Shown here: piece by piece, positions 7,419-16,800 of the stretch | Layout: each line of letters begins with the position of its first letter | Position numbering within the stretch: the first letter of the stretch is position 1 | Assembly: GCA_964492715.1 (NCBI GenBank) | Contig: CAZBLK010000024.1 | Location: 1 to 46,207, forward strand | Direction of reading: 5' to 3' | DNA length: 46,207 bases | From: CAZBLK01 sp964492715 | GTDB lineage: Bacteria; Bacillota; Clostridia; Lachnospirales; WRBF01 | Notes under the pieces: model-generated | Database searches by the model: none | What the model saw: the letters and a program-made list of their open reading frames with translations, nothing else | Told to the model about the DNA's origin: nothing | Position numbers and translations under genes: made by a program

Positions 7419-10400
7419 TTACTTTTTACCTTTTTTTCTGAAGCTAAATAGCAACGCAGCAACAGCCCCGCCTACAATTGCACCAATAATAATTGGAGTG
7501 TTGTTCTTTTTGCTCTGTGCTGTGTCGTCAGCCGTAGCTTGTGGTTCAGCAGAGGCTTGCTCTTGCGGAGCAGTTGCCCCTGTAAATTTAAGAACGTATG
7601 AGCTTTGAGGTGTTGCTTTAAGCGTTGTACCAACCGAAGCAAGAACTTCTGTGCCAGCCTTCTCACCGTTTACAAGAACGTCCCAGCCTTCGCTTGGAAG
7701 CTCGATAGTTTGCTCACTTGTAGTAGCATTAAAAATAACTGCATATTCTTCATTTTCGTCTTTAACAGTGTAGCCCAAAACGCCTTCATCAGTTTTCATA
7801 AACTTAATGTTGTAGCGGATTTCGTTTGCTGTACGCAAGCGGAATGCAGGCGTAGCTTTACGCAAAGCTATAAGCCCTTTGTAATATTCGTAAAGGTCTG
7901 TATATTCGCCTTTTCTGTCCCAGTCAAGCATGTTTACAGCGTCTGAAGATTGATAGCTGTTTTCGTCAAGGTTTTTTGTTCTAGCCATTTCTTCACCAGC
8001 GTGGATAAACGAAGTGCCTTGTGACGTAAGAACGATAGCCGCCGCCATTTTGTTCATTTTACGAAGCGTTGCATCGTCTGCCTCTGTGCTTGTAATAAGC
8101 TTATCCCATAAAGTTAAGTTGTCGTGCGCCGAAGCGTAGCTTATAACTTGTGAAGGTTCTGCCGCCCAAAATTCAGTTTGCGACTTAACTTGAACATGAG
8201 GTATAGAAGCAACAACACCAAACATTACGTCAGTTACACGGTTGAAAGCACCGCTTACAAAGCCTTTGTCTTTGCTGTCAAAAACGCTGCCCTTTATACC
8301 ATCACGAATTTGGTCAGAAAAAGCGGCAATGTTTTTGTCAAGCTTTTTGCCAACGTTCTTTTGAATAGCCTTCATGTTGTCTGGAAGTGGGGAAGTTCCG
8401 CCAGTCCAGCCTTCCCCGTAAACGATAATTGAAGGGTCAACTTCGTTTAATGCGGCTCTAATTTCGTTCATAGTTTCAATGTCGTGCAAGCCCATAAGGT
8501 CGAAGCGGAAACCGTCTACATGGTATTCCTTAGCCCAGTAAACAACCGAGTCAACAAAAAGCTTGCGCACCATCGAACGCTCTGATGCAGTTTCGTTTCC
8601 ACAGGCAGAGCCGTTTGCAAACGAACCGTTGTCGTTAAGGCGGTAGTAGTAGTCGGGCACAAGCAAGTTAAGGTTAGAATCTTGCGATGCGCCTGTGTGG
8701 TTGTAAACAACGTCCATTACAACACGTAAATCGTTTTCATGGAGTGTTTTTACCATTTCTTTAAACTCTGTTATACGAACATTGCCGTCAGCAGGGTTTG
8801 TAGAGTATGAACCTTCTGGCGTGTTGTAGTTTTCCGGGTCGTAGCCCCAGTTAAAGTTGTTTTCTTCAAGCTTTGCTTCGTCGACACTTCTGTAGTCAAA
8901 AGAAGGAAGCAAGTGAATGTGTGTTACGCCAAGCTCTTTAATGTGGTCAAGCCCAGTCGACAAGCCGTTTGCAGGGTTTTTAGTTCCAGTTTCTGTCAAT
9001 CCAAGAAACTTGCCGACATTTTTAATTCCCGAGTTTTCATGTGTTGAGAGGTCACGCACATGAAGCTCGTATATAATTGCATCAAGTGGGTTTTCAAAAG
9101 TAGGGGATTTGTCATTTTCCCAATTTGCTGGGTTTGTAGCAGCCAAGTCAACAATTTGCCCACGCCTGCCGTTTACGCCTACAGCTTTTGCATAAGGGTC
9201 AACAGCCTCGTTTACTTTGTCGCCGATTGTTACACGGAAATTGTAAAACTTGTTAAGGTTGTCACCCGAAAGAGTATAAGCCCATGTGCCTTTTTCTGCC
9301 TTTTCCATTTCATAAACTTCTGGGCTTTCGCCGTTTGTAACGTCACCCTCTTTATAAATAAGAAGTTCAGCTTTGCCAGCAGTTGGCGCCCAAAGCCTAA
9401 ACTTTGTTTCTGTTTTGCTGTATGTTGCACCCAAGTCGTCACCTTCATATGTGAACGCTTGTGCAAATTCTTCACTGCCAAAAATATTGCCAAGGCTAAC
9501 TTGCTTTGCGCCAAGCTTTCCTTCAACTGTGTAGTTGTGCGACAAGTCAAGCGCAGGGCAGATTAAAATAAACTCTGTAGCATAGCCTTCTGCAAGTGTG
9601 CCAAACGTTCCGTCTTTACCGCCCAAGTTCAAAGTTTCTACTTTAATTTCGGTAATTTCGCCTCCAGCATATGTAAGCTTAATGCCGTTTAACTGCTCTG
9701 GTTTAATTGGTTTGGTTGTTTTAATGTTTACTTGTGTGTTTGTGTCAAGCGTTGCTTCCGCAAATTTGGCAGAGCTGCCTTTTTTTCCTGTATCGTTTGG
9801 TGAGTAAGCAATTTCATCTGTTCCTTGCATAAGATAAACCTCCAAATTACCGTTTTCATCTGCTTTGGAAAGTGGGAAAGCGCCTTGTGCATAGTCTAAA
9901 AGCGTGTCGCCAGAATAAATTCCAAAGCTCATTTTTCTTGTGTTTTCTACGTTTGAGAAGCCAACTGTTGCCTTTAAGTCGTATTCATTAGAAGGAGCAA
10001 GTTTAGCTTCTGCTATGTACTTAGAAGCAGGGTCGGAAACTTTAACGGATAACCCTTCTGTATTGCCGTCGTAGCGGCTGTAGTTAAAGCTAAGGTTCAA
10101 CTGTGGAATAGGGGGAACTTCCTCGGCAAATTCAGCAGGTACGTCATAAAAATATTCTTCTTGGCCCGAATAAACCCAAACTTCATTTCCCTTTGTAAGG
10201 TCAATAAACCTGTCGTTGTCAGTGTCCTTTTCCCATGAGTCTGTGCGTACAATAAAACCAGCTTGTGTAAAACCATCACCGTTATTTAAGGTAATTTCTG
10301 CAAACTTACCAAATTTGTCTTGTCCAGTAAATGGGTAAGCAGCACCGCCGCCATTTAAAGGCCAAGCCCAAACATTCCATTTGTCGTAGTCGCCATCGTC

Positions 10401-10517
10401 ACGATGATAGTGCACTATAATGGAAACACTTGCTGCTTGCACTTTAATTGGTGTCACTGAAAGTAGTGGAAGTAACATAAATAAAACAAGTAGCTTTGCA
10501 AAAAGCTTGCGTTGCAT
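7419..10517 (-). CDS. pulA: Extracellular type I pullulanase, membrane-anchored
   Basis: Debranching enzyme that cleaves alpha-1,6 links in pullulan, starch and glycogen. It has a signal peptide (to about residue 28), a CBM41-like starch-binding domain (VSIIVHYHRDDGDYDKWNVWAW), an Ig-like spacer, a CBM48-type N-domain, and a GH13 barrel with the pullulanase motif YNWGYDP-type NWGYDPENYNTPEGSYS. Catalytic residues are Asp673 (GFRFDLMG), Glu702 (VYGEGW) and Asp799 (SAHDNLTLWDK). The C-terminus has a Gln/Ala-rich linker, one hydrophobic helix (IIIGAIVGGAVAALLF) and the basic tail RKKGKK, so the enzyme is probably held in the membrane rather than sorted by sortase. The ATG at 10517 has AAGGAGAGG upstream; the open frame continues 43 codons further, into a MITE-like element, and that extension is not coding. 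Confidence 0.95.
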   Translation of the reverse strand: MQRKLFAKLLVLFMLLPLLSVTPIKVQAASVSIIVHYHRDDGDYDKWNVWAWPLNGGGAAYPFTGQDKFGKFAEITLNNGDGFTQAGFIVRTDSWEKDTDNDRFIDLTKGNEVWVYSGQEEYFYDVPAEFAEEVPPIPQLNLSFNYSRYDGNTEGLSVKVSDPASKYIAEAKLAPSNEYDLKATVGFSNVENTRKMSFGIYSGDTLLDYAQGAFPLSKADENGNLEVYLMQGTDEIAYSPNDTGKKGSSAKFAEATLDTNTQVNIKTTKPIKPEQLNGIKLTYAGGEITEIKVETLNLGGKDGTFGTLAEGYATEFILICPALDLSHNYTVEGKLGAKQVSLGNIFGSEEFAQAFTYEGDDLGATYSKTETKFRLWAPTAGKAELLIYKEGDVTNGESPEVYEMEKAEKGTWAYTLSGDNLNKFYNFRVTIGDKVNEAVDPYAKAVGVNGRRGQIVDLAATNPANWENDKSPTFENPLDAIIYELHVRDLSTHENSGIKNVGKFLGLTETGTKNPANGLSTGLDHIKELGVTHIHLLPSFDYRSVDEAKLEENNFNWGYDPENYNTPEGSYSTNPADGNVRITEFKEMVKTLHENDLRVVMDVVYNHTGASQDSNLNLLVPDYYYRLNDNGSFANGSACGNETASERSMVRKLFVDSVVYWAKEYHVDGFRFDLMGLHDIETMNEIRAALNEVDPSIIVYGEGWTGGTSPLPDNMKAIQKNVGKKLDKNIAAFSDQIRDGIKGSVFDSKDKGFVSGAFNRVTDVMFGVVASIPHVQVKSQTEFWAAEPSQVISYASAHDNLTLWDKLITSTEADDATLRKMNKMAAAIVLTSQGTSFIHAGEEMARTKNLDENSYQSSDAVNMLDWDRKGEYTDLYEYYKGLIALRKATPAFRLRTANEIRYNIKFMKTDEGVLGYTVKDENEEYAVIFNATTSEQTIELPSEGWDVLVNGEKAGTEVLASVGTTLKATPQSSYVLKFTGATAPQEQASAEPQATADDTAQSKKNNTPIIIGAIVGGAVAALLFSFRKKGKK

Positions 10518-10549
10518 AGTTTTCCTCTCCTTCGGTTTGTACGTAGCTA

Positions 10550-10678
10550 TATAGCAATTTAGCCTATCGTAATCCACGCCTTGGCTGCTAAAATTCCAAA
10601 CTACTGCGTCACCGACTCCTTGTATTTTGAAATTTAATCTAGCCAATTCGTAGACTATGCCAAGTTAAATTGCTATAA
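10550..10678. mobile_element. MITE-like element a, in the pullulanase leader
   Basis: About 129 bp bounded by TATAGCAATTTA (10550-10561) and its complement (10667-10678). The two halves are further related as an imperfect palindrome. The ends match elements at 36789, 38136, 38945 and 40926. It carries no gene and lies between the candidate pullulanase promoter and the pullulanase ATG, so it is transcribed as part of the leader. Confidence 0.65.
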
Positions 10679-10693
10679 AAGGTGCTTTGACAT

Positions 10694-10758
10694 AAAAAAG
10701 CAGTTTTAATTTTATGGAACACAACCGTTTAATTATCCATAAAAAATTACAACTGCTT
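10694..10758 (-). terminator. Hairpin plus T tract in front of the pullulanase gene
   Basis: On the minus strand the arms AAGCAGTTGTAATTTTTTA... and ...TAAAATTAAAACTGCTT pair imperfectly over roughly 20 bp and are followed by six Ts (10694-10699). It has the form of an intrinsic terminator. It could end the flagellin transcript, or act as an attenuator for transcripts starting at the promoter at 10767-10795, which would begin almost at its 5' foot. Confidence 0.6.
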
Positions 10759-10766
10759 ACTTAGGA

Positions 10767-10795
10767 AGTATATAACATTTTCACATTATTGTCAA
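10767..10795 (-). promoter_or_regulatory. Strong sigma-A-type promoter upstream of the pullulanase gene
   Basis: Minus-strand TTGACA (10790-10795), a 17-bp spacer and TATACT (10767-10772). Both boxes are close to consensus. The start would fall near 10760, directly before the hairpin at 10694-10758. Confidence 0.7.
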
Positions 10796-10854
10796 TTGGA
10801 TTGTTGCTTAATGTGCAGAATATATAGGGCGCAGTGTAGCTTAATTGGTTAGTT

Positions 10855-12084
10855 TTACTGATTATCACGAAGCAAATACAAAACATCACTCATTCCAGCT
10901 TTAGCTTGTGCAAGAACAAACATTGAAGCCTGTTGCGAAACCTGCGCCTTTACAAAATTCATCATTTCTTTAGCCATATCAGCGTCAGTAATTCTGCTGT
11001 ATGCTTCTTCAAGGTTGTCACGGTAAGTTTGTGTAAAGCTAAGCGTATGTTCAAGCCTGTTTACTTGTGCGCCAATTACAGCACGTTGGCTTGAAACTTT
11101 GTCGATAGCTTTTTGTACACCTTCGATTGCTTTACCTGCATTTTCTGCTGTCTTTATGTCAAGGTTGTCAACACCAATTGATTGTGTAGAAACGCTAGTG
11201 TTTGATATGTATATGCCTTGACCGTCTAGTGCGCCTGTTTGAACGTACAAGAAGTCTTCGCTAGTTGTACCTACACTGAAAGATGAAGCAGACCCTTGTG
11301 AATTAAATTGTTGTGCAGATGAAGCATCTTGGGTTGAATTGTTGTTAGATGAAGCTAATTTTTGAAGATTTTTGCTGTCCGAAATGTCAAACCCATGTTC
11401 AGTATCAAAAACCACTCCATTTTCAAAAACAACTAGTCCTCCATTTGCAAGCTTTTCCATTTCTCCGCTTTGAGAAACAATTTCTGTATCAGATTCAAGA
11501 ATATATTTGCTTTTGTCATTGTCATAACTAACGTTTAACTTGGAAAAAAGCTTAGCGGCTTCTTCTTCGCTTAATTCATTTTTTAATATACTTACTTCAT
11601 TTGTTGCAGTATCACTGCCACTTAATGTTGAATAAGCAACTCTAGCCGAAGACAAACCCGAGCTTTGGCTACTTCCTCCAAACAAAGGCTTTCTATTAAA
11701 TTCTGTGTCACGAAAAACTGAATCCATGGCTTTTTTAAGCTCTTGAAACTCTAAGTCAAGATACCCTCTTTCAGTATCAGTTAAAGTTCCGTTTGCAGAC
11801 TGTACAGCAAGTTCATTCATTCGCTGGAGCATACTGGTAACCCCGTCTAAAGCACCGTCTTTAACTTGCAAAAGGGACATTGCGTCCTCGATGTTTCTTT
11901 CCGCAACATAAAGCCCACGAATCATTGCTTGAAGCTTTGAAGCAATAGCCATGCCAGCAGGGTCGTCAGCGGCAGAGTTTATCCGCTTGCCTGTCGAAAG
12001 GCGTAATGAAGCCCTTTGCATAGCTGAGTTTGATAATTTTATGTTTCTTAAAGCCGACATATACATTGAATCCATTACTTGCAT
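10855..12084 (-). CDS. fliC: Flagellin
   Basis: Structural subunit of the flagellar filament. The N-terminal D0/D1 region (NIKLSNSAMQRASLRLSTGKRINSAADDPAGMAIASKL, then LLQVKDGALDGVTSMLQRMNELAVQSANGT) and the C-terminal helix (SQRAVIGAQVNRLEHTLSFTQTYRDNLEEAYSRITDADMAKEM) are strongly conserved. The middle of roughly 150 residues is low-complexity, Ser/Asn-rich, and variable surface sequence. I use the ATG at 12084 (GTGAG 7 nt ahead); the GTG at 12096 is too close to AAGGA. No other flagellar gene is in the window, so this is a lone locus. A sigma-D-type promoter sits upstream. The GC and codon use look like the neighbours'. Confidence 0.94.
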   Translation of the reverse strand: MQVMDSMYMSALRNIKLSNSAMQRASLRLSTGKRINSAADDPAGMAIASKLQAMIRGLYVAERNIEDAMSLLQVKDGALDGVTSMLQRMNELAVQSANGTLTDTERGYLDLEFQELKKAMDSVFRDTEFNRKPLFGGSSQSSGLSSARVAYSTLSGSDTATNEVSILKNELSEEEAAKLFSKLNVSYDNDKSKYILESDTEIVSQSGEMEKLANGGLVVFENGVVFDTEHGFDISDSKNLQKLASSNNNSTQDASSAQQFNSQGSASSFSVGTTSEDFLYVQTGALDGQGIYISNTSVSTQSIGVDNLDIKTAENAGKAIEGVQKAIDKVSSQRAVIGAQVNRLEHTLSFTQTYRDNLEEAYSRITDADMAKEMMNFVKAQVSQQASMFVLAQAKAGMSDVLYLLRDNQ

Positions 12085-12142
12085 TGTTACACTCACATCC
12101 TTGTAATTTTTTAAGCAAATTTTAAAAAATATATTTTATATT

Positions 12143-12169
12143 ACATCGGTATATTTTGTAAAAAAATTA
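12143..12169 (-). promoter_or_regulatory. Candidate sigma-D (flagellar) promoter of the flagellin gene
   Basis: Minus-strand TAAT (12166-12169), 15 bp, then ACCGATGT (12143-12150). The motility sigma factor consensus in Firmicutes is TAAA-N15-GCCGATAA, so spacing is exact and bases are a reasonable match. It overlaps the terminator of the preceding gene. Confidence 0.5.
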
Positions 12170-12196
12170 AGGACTTTTTGCGTAAGCCCTTAATTT
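12160..12196 (-). terminator. Terminator of the M60-SLH gene pair
   Basis: Minus-strand hairpin AAATTAAGG...CCTTAATTT (arms 12188-12196 and 12164-12172) with extra pairing of CTT/AAG inside, followed by a run of seven Ts (12160-12166). It follows the SLH gene stop by about 15 nt. Confidence 0.85.
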
Positions 12197-12211
12197 TAAA
12201 AGATTTATATT

Positions 12212-13849
12212 TTAATCAATGTAACCAGCAATTTTTAAAACTTTGAAGACTACAGTAACAGCCTCAGCTTTTGAAATATTGCTTTTTGGGTTAAGCCTGC
12301 CAAAGTCGTCACCTGCAAAAACTTCGTTGTGAACAAGAAGTGCCATGTCGAACATTACCCATGGACCAACATCACTTTTATCAACAAACCTGCTTAGGTT
12401 GTTTATTTGATAATCTTTCTTTATATTAAAGTTGCCAAGTGCAAAGAAGTTTGTCAAAATTTTTGCGACTTCTTGGCGAGTAATTTGGCTGTCGGGTTTA
12501 AACGTTTTGTCTTCATAGCCTGTTGCAATTTTGTACTTGTACGCTATTGTTATAGAATCTTTGTACTTATGCCCACTGCTAACATCTTTGTAAGGCGAGC
12601 TTTCGGTTGTAACTTCATAAAGCCCTAACGCACGCACAACTATGTCAATAAATTCGCCACGAGTAATTTTTTCATCTGGTACAAAAGCTGAAATGTCTCG
12701 AATTACATCGGTTTTAGCAAATTTGTTTATAAATGTTAAAGCCCAGTGAAGCCCAGTGTAGCCAACATTCTTTTTAGGCACAACTGCGTACACGCTGTTT
12801 GTCTTTGAGCGCATAAAAACTTCGCCTCTGCCGTTTTCATAAAACTTTACAACCGCAGGAACAGGCGAAAAGCTTCCGTCGCTTAAAACACGAACAGCTC
12901 TAACGTTGTCGTCAAAACCGCTGTATGAAATTGACTTGTTCAAAAAGTCTGTAAAGCTTTTAAGCTCTGTTGTTTTGTTGTTGTAGCGGTGTTTAATTGT
13001 AAATTCAACAGGGTTTGCTAAAATTACAGCGTCTTTTACAGCATTTGCACCAAGCTCTTTTATGCTTACTTCAACTTCGCCAACGGTTAAATCCAAAGTT
13101 GTGTCAATTTTGCTTGGGTCAAATGTTTGCCTAGCTGTTTTAGTTACAATTTCCAAGCTTTTTTTCGTATCAATAAGCTTTTTTACTACCACGCTGTTAA
13201 AAGTTGCATTAACGCTTGCATAAGCCGAAACGTCAAGCCGTGGGCTTGCTTCCTTTTCAATTTCCGCTATAAGCTTTGTTGTGTTTATTTTTGGTGAAGC
13301 TACACCGCTGCTTACAGTAACAGAATCAATGGTTGGGTGAACTGTCGATGTAGTAAAACTGCCATTGCTGTTATTTGTGTCGTTTGCTGTTAAGCCTGCT
13401 CCGTTTAGTTCCACAACTACCGAGCTGTAAACCGTTTCTTCAAAAGAAGAATTAACTAGCTTTAAGCTTGAAGTAGTGTAAAAAAGCGTGTTTGATGGCA
13501 AGCCTGAAAGTGAAAGCTCACCAATGTAAACGCTACCGTTTGCTGTAAGAGGGTAGAGGTCGTCAACGTAAACCGTAATTTTTGAACCGTTTGAAAGGTC
13601 TGTCTTTTTAATTTCATTAAAATCAAAACTTCTTGCCCACGACATTTCGGCATTGCTGAAAACTTTGTTTGTTTTTATTTCAAACTGCAATGAAACAACA
13701 TTTGCAGGTAGCCCCGAAACAGAAAGGGCTACCTTGTTGTTTGAATTTGAAGCACTAATTACAGGCGTTGTACTGCCTAGCACGTTTACAGGAAGCTGTA
13801 AAGCAAGAAAAGCAATTATTAATATAAAGCTAAAAAACTTATTTTTCAT
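12212..13849 (-). CDS. SLH-anchored surface protein with a possible cohesin-like domain
   Basis: A 545-residue exported protein: signal peptide to about residue 25, a beta-rich domain at about 27-160, a linker and second beta-rich region, and three SLH repeats in the last 190 residues (YKDVSSGHKYKDSITIAYKYKIATGYEDKTFKPDSQITRQEVAKIL is the clearest). SLH repeats bind pyruvylated wall polymers. The first domain has the strand pattern of cohesins: VVSLQFEIKTN, then GSKITVYVDD, then LTANGSVYIGELSL, the last like the LTxDGVFATIxF segment of cohesins. This is a fold-level impression only. The ATG overlaps the stop of the M60 gene (TAATG) and GGAGG lies in that gene's last codons, so translation is coupled. 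Confidence 0.85.
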   Translation of the reverse strand: MKNKFFSFILIIAFLALQLPVNVLGSTTPVISASNSNNKVALSVSGLPANVVSLQFEIKTNKVFSNAEMSWARSFDFNEIKKTDLSNGSKITVYVDDLYPLTANGSVYIGELSLSGLPSNTLFYTTSSLKLVNSSFEETVYSSVVVELNGAGLTANDTNNSNGSFTTSTVHPTIDSVTVSSGVASPKINTTKLIAEIEKEASPRLDVSAYASVNATFNSVVVKKLIDTKKSLEIVTKTARQTFDPSKIDTTLDLTVGEVEVSIKELGANAVKDAVILANPVEFTIKHRYNNKTTELKSFTDFLNKSISYSGFDDNVRAVRVLSDGSFSPVPAVVKFYENGRGEVFMRSKTNSVYAVVPKKNVGYTGLHWALTFINKFAKTDVIRDISAFVPDEKITRGEFIDIVVRALGLYEVTTESSPYKDVSSGHKYKDSITIAYKYKIATGYEDKTFKPDSQITRQEVAKILTNFFALGNFNIKKDYQINNLSRFVDKSDVGPWVMFDMALLVHNEVFAGDDFGRLNPKSNISKAEAVTVVFKVLKIAGYID

Positions 13850-16800
13850 TACTGTGAGCCTCCTTGAATTGAAATTTGCGGCATTGTGTTTTGTGTAGGC
13901 ACATCAAGCCAAAGTGTGTTGCTTACCAACCGTCTGTTAGTAACATCTGTAGGCGTGTAGTTTATGTAAAGCTCCGCCTTTACGCTTGCAGGAAGTATAC
14001 TTACTATAGTTTCGTTAAGGTTGTTTGCTTCTTGAAGCGTTGCTTCTTTTTGAACATCTGGTACAAAAACCCATATTCCGTTGCTAACTGTAGAAACTTC
14101 TCCAGAAGCAGGAATTTCTGCAAACAAAATTGCCGTACCGTTAAGCGCACGCTCAACGTAAGTTACTCCTTGCGAGTTATCGCCAGAAGCAAACTTTCCT
14201 ACAATGTTAACCGTGTTAAATTCAGGGTTGCCCCTGTAATTTCCTGTAATAACAAGCGTTCCTGCTTTAATTACATCATCTGCTCCTGTGCCGTACACAA
14301 AGTCGGCTTGGAGGTAGCCAAAGTTAGTTACATCAACGTTGTCACCTGGGTACGCAACAATGTCAAGCTCGTCCAAAGCAATTGTGCTTGGAAGCCCTTT
14401 TATTTGAATAACATCAGCGTCATACGTCCAAATACTGCTTTCATTTGTGTTTGGCTTGTTAAAGAAGCTTACATAGGTTTCTGCGTTAGCCGACGAATTT
14501 TTTGAAAGGTCAACTGTAGCTGACTTTACAAATTCTCCGCTTCCCTTTTTAACAAGTACATCAAACGTTCCTGTTTCTGTTACAGCTCTGTTTATTTTTA
14601 TTCCAGCAACACTTTGTGTGCTGTTCATTGTAATAGTAATAGTGTCATCAACTTGTGCCGTTGTGTAAAGGCTTTTAGCTATTGCAACATCATTTGAAAG
14701 CTTAATTTGCCCAGCATCTTTTGTTGCGACAACATTTCCTAAAACATCAATAGCTTTAACAGTGTAGTTCATTGAAATGTTGTTTGCTGTTCCAATAATG
14801 TCCTCAAATTTGTCTTCATTTGTAAAACCTACACCAACACCATTTCTTGAAATTTCGTAGCCTTGTATAAGCGACTTGTCACAGTCAACATCAATAGAAA
14901 CTGTAATTTTGTTTTTGTCAGCAGCAAGGCTTGTTGTAAGCTGAACATTTTGTGGCATTGTTGTTCCGTTTAGCTGTGAACGCCGTGAATTATCGTTTAA
15001 ATAATAAATTTTCCTAGGCTCTGAAGGCAAACTTGCGATTACAGCTTTAGCACTGTCACTTAACCTAATTCCCCATTGAGTGAAAAACTCGGTCAAGTTT
15101 TTGCCTGCAACATTGCTTGCAACTACAGCAAACTTGTCGTCACCGCTAAAACCGTTTCCAGTACCTTTTCTGTATTCTTTGTTTAGCTTGTTGTAGAAGT
15201 TTTCGCCTGCACCGTCATAAGCAAGGTGAAGTTGCCAGTACATGCCAAGGCTAACAAACACGTTGTTTGAAGTTCCAACAGCGCCTATTGCAGTTTTGTT
15301 GAAAATGTCCTTATATGTGCTTGCTTCAAGCCTTGACGTAAGCGTGTCTGTGCTTCCGTTGTATGTTTGTGCGTAAAGCGAATATATATTGTTTGTAACC
15401 TCGGCTTTGCCAAGTGTGTCCAGTACATGCCCAATTTCGTGTGCAATTCCCCAGCCGAAAAGAGCGTTAGAAGTTCCGCCAGTTTCACTTACAGGTCTGC
15501 CTTGAACGAGTGCAGCGGCAGAACCATAGCCTATTCCTATATGCTCACCGCTTGCGTACATAAAGGCATTTGCAAACATTCTTGCGTAACGGATGTTTTG
15601 CCTTGAATGTTCGGTAAGTGGGTCGTCAATTCCATGAGTTTTGTAAGTTATTTTAATTAGGTCGTTCCATGCAAGCGTGTTGCTGTAAAGCTTGTCAATT
15701 TTGTTTTGTAAAGTAGCCGCATCTTTATTTATGCCAGCAAGAATTTGGTCGGCAGGCAAAGAAAGAAGCACGTTTGGCATTGAAATTTCTGTGCTGTTTC
15801 TAATTGCAGTTTGCTTATTTCCGCTTACGGTAGGAACATAAGCTGAAAGCTCTGTAATGTATGCTGAAATTGAGTTTTTCCTTTCAGTTTCGGACATTGT
15901 GTTCCAGTTTGAAAGCTCAAGCACTGGAATTTTTGTTCCGCCACGTATTTGAAGCTTAATGTCTGAGCTTTTGTTTCCGCTGTATTGCAAGTAAAGCGCA
16001 CCACCACGTTCAGAAGAAACTGTTCCGATTTGCGGAATTCTAATAATGTTTCTACCGTTAGTAAGCTTTATAGGGCTTCCTTTCCATGCACTTGCTTCTG
16101 CAAAATATTGTGTTGGCACAATTGAAACTTCTTCGCCAGCTGGAATTTTTGCATAAACAACTACTTGTGTGCCAGCAGTTGCAACGATACCAAGCGGTTG
16201 GAACGTATTAATTGCTTTTATGTCACGTGTAGTATTTCTTGAATCTATTTTGGAAATAACTTTGCCAAGCAACGTACTGTTTCCGCTTAACAAAGCTTCG
16301 GCAAGCTGAAGTTCTTCAAGCAAAATTGCTTTGTCAACATAATAACCGTTTGCATTTTCAAGCCTTGTTTTAAGCGAATTAATTGTCGCTTGCGTTGCAG
16401 TAGAAGAAAGTGTTGTGTGTGAACCGTCAGCAAACAAGCCTTCTATTTGGTCTGCAAGCCCATCATAGCTGTAAAAAGCAATTTCGGAAAGGGAAACGTC
16501 TGTAGGAGAGCCATCCCATTGTATTACATCAACAGCAATCTTTTTTATGTCGGCTGTTCTTGGGAAAGGCAAAACAGCATAACCTGTAGTTGCAGGGTTA
16601 TTTTGCACTTGAAGCCCTGCTGCTACGGTTGTTTTTTCACCACTTGAGTTCCAAACATTTATTGTATATTTATAAAGGCTTTCTTTGTATTTGCCGTCAA
16701 GCCTTGGAACATAAATTAAATAATTCATTTCCTTTGGTGTGTTAAACGTAAACGTAAACTCATGGCTTTCCCAAAAAACACGTGCTGTCCAGTGCGTTTC

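Noticed and set aside
9060..9566. Plus-strand frame of 168 codons inside the pullulanase gene
   Set aside because: Antisense shadow of a clearly coding gene; Cys/Phe/Val-rich composition without family features.
10517..10646. N-terminal extension of the pullulanase
   Set aside because: It lies in a MITE-like element, precedes the real RBS and signal peptide, and has no start signal of its own.
13876..14505. Plus-strand frame of 209 codons inside the M60 gene
   Set aside because: Antisense shadow, high Cys/Arg/Tyr content, no RBS, and the opposite strand has clear domain content.
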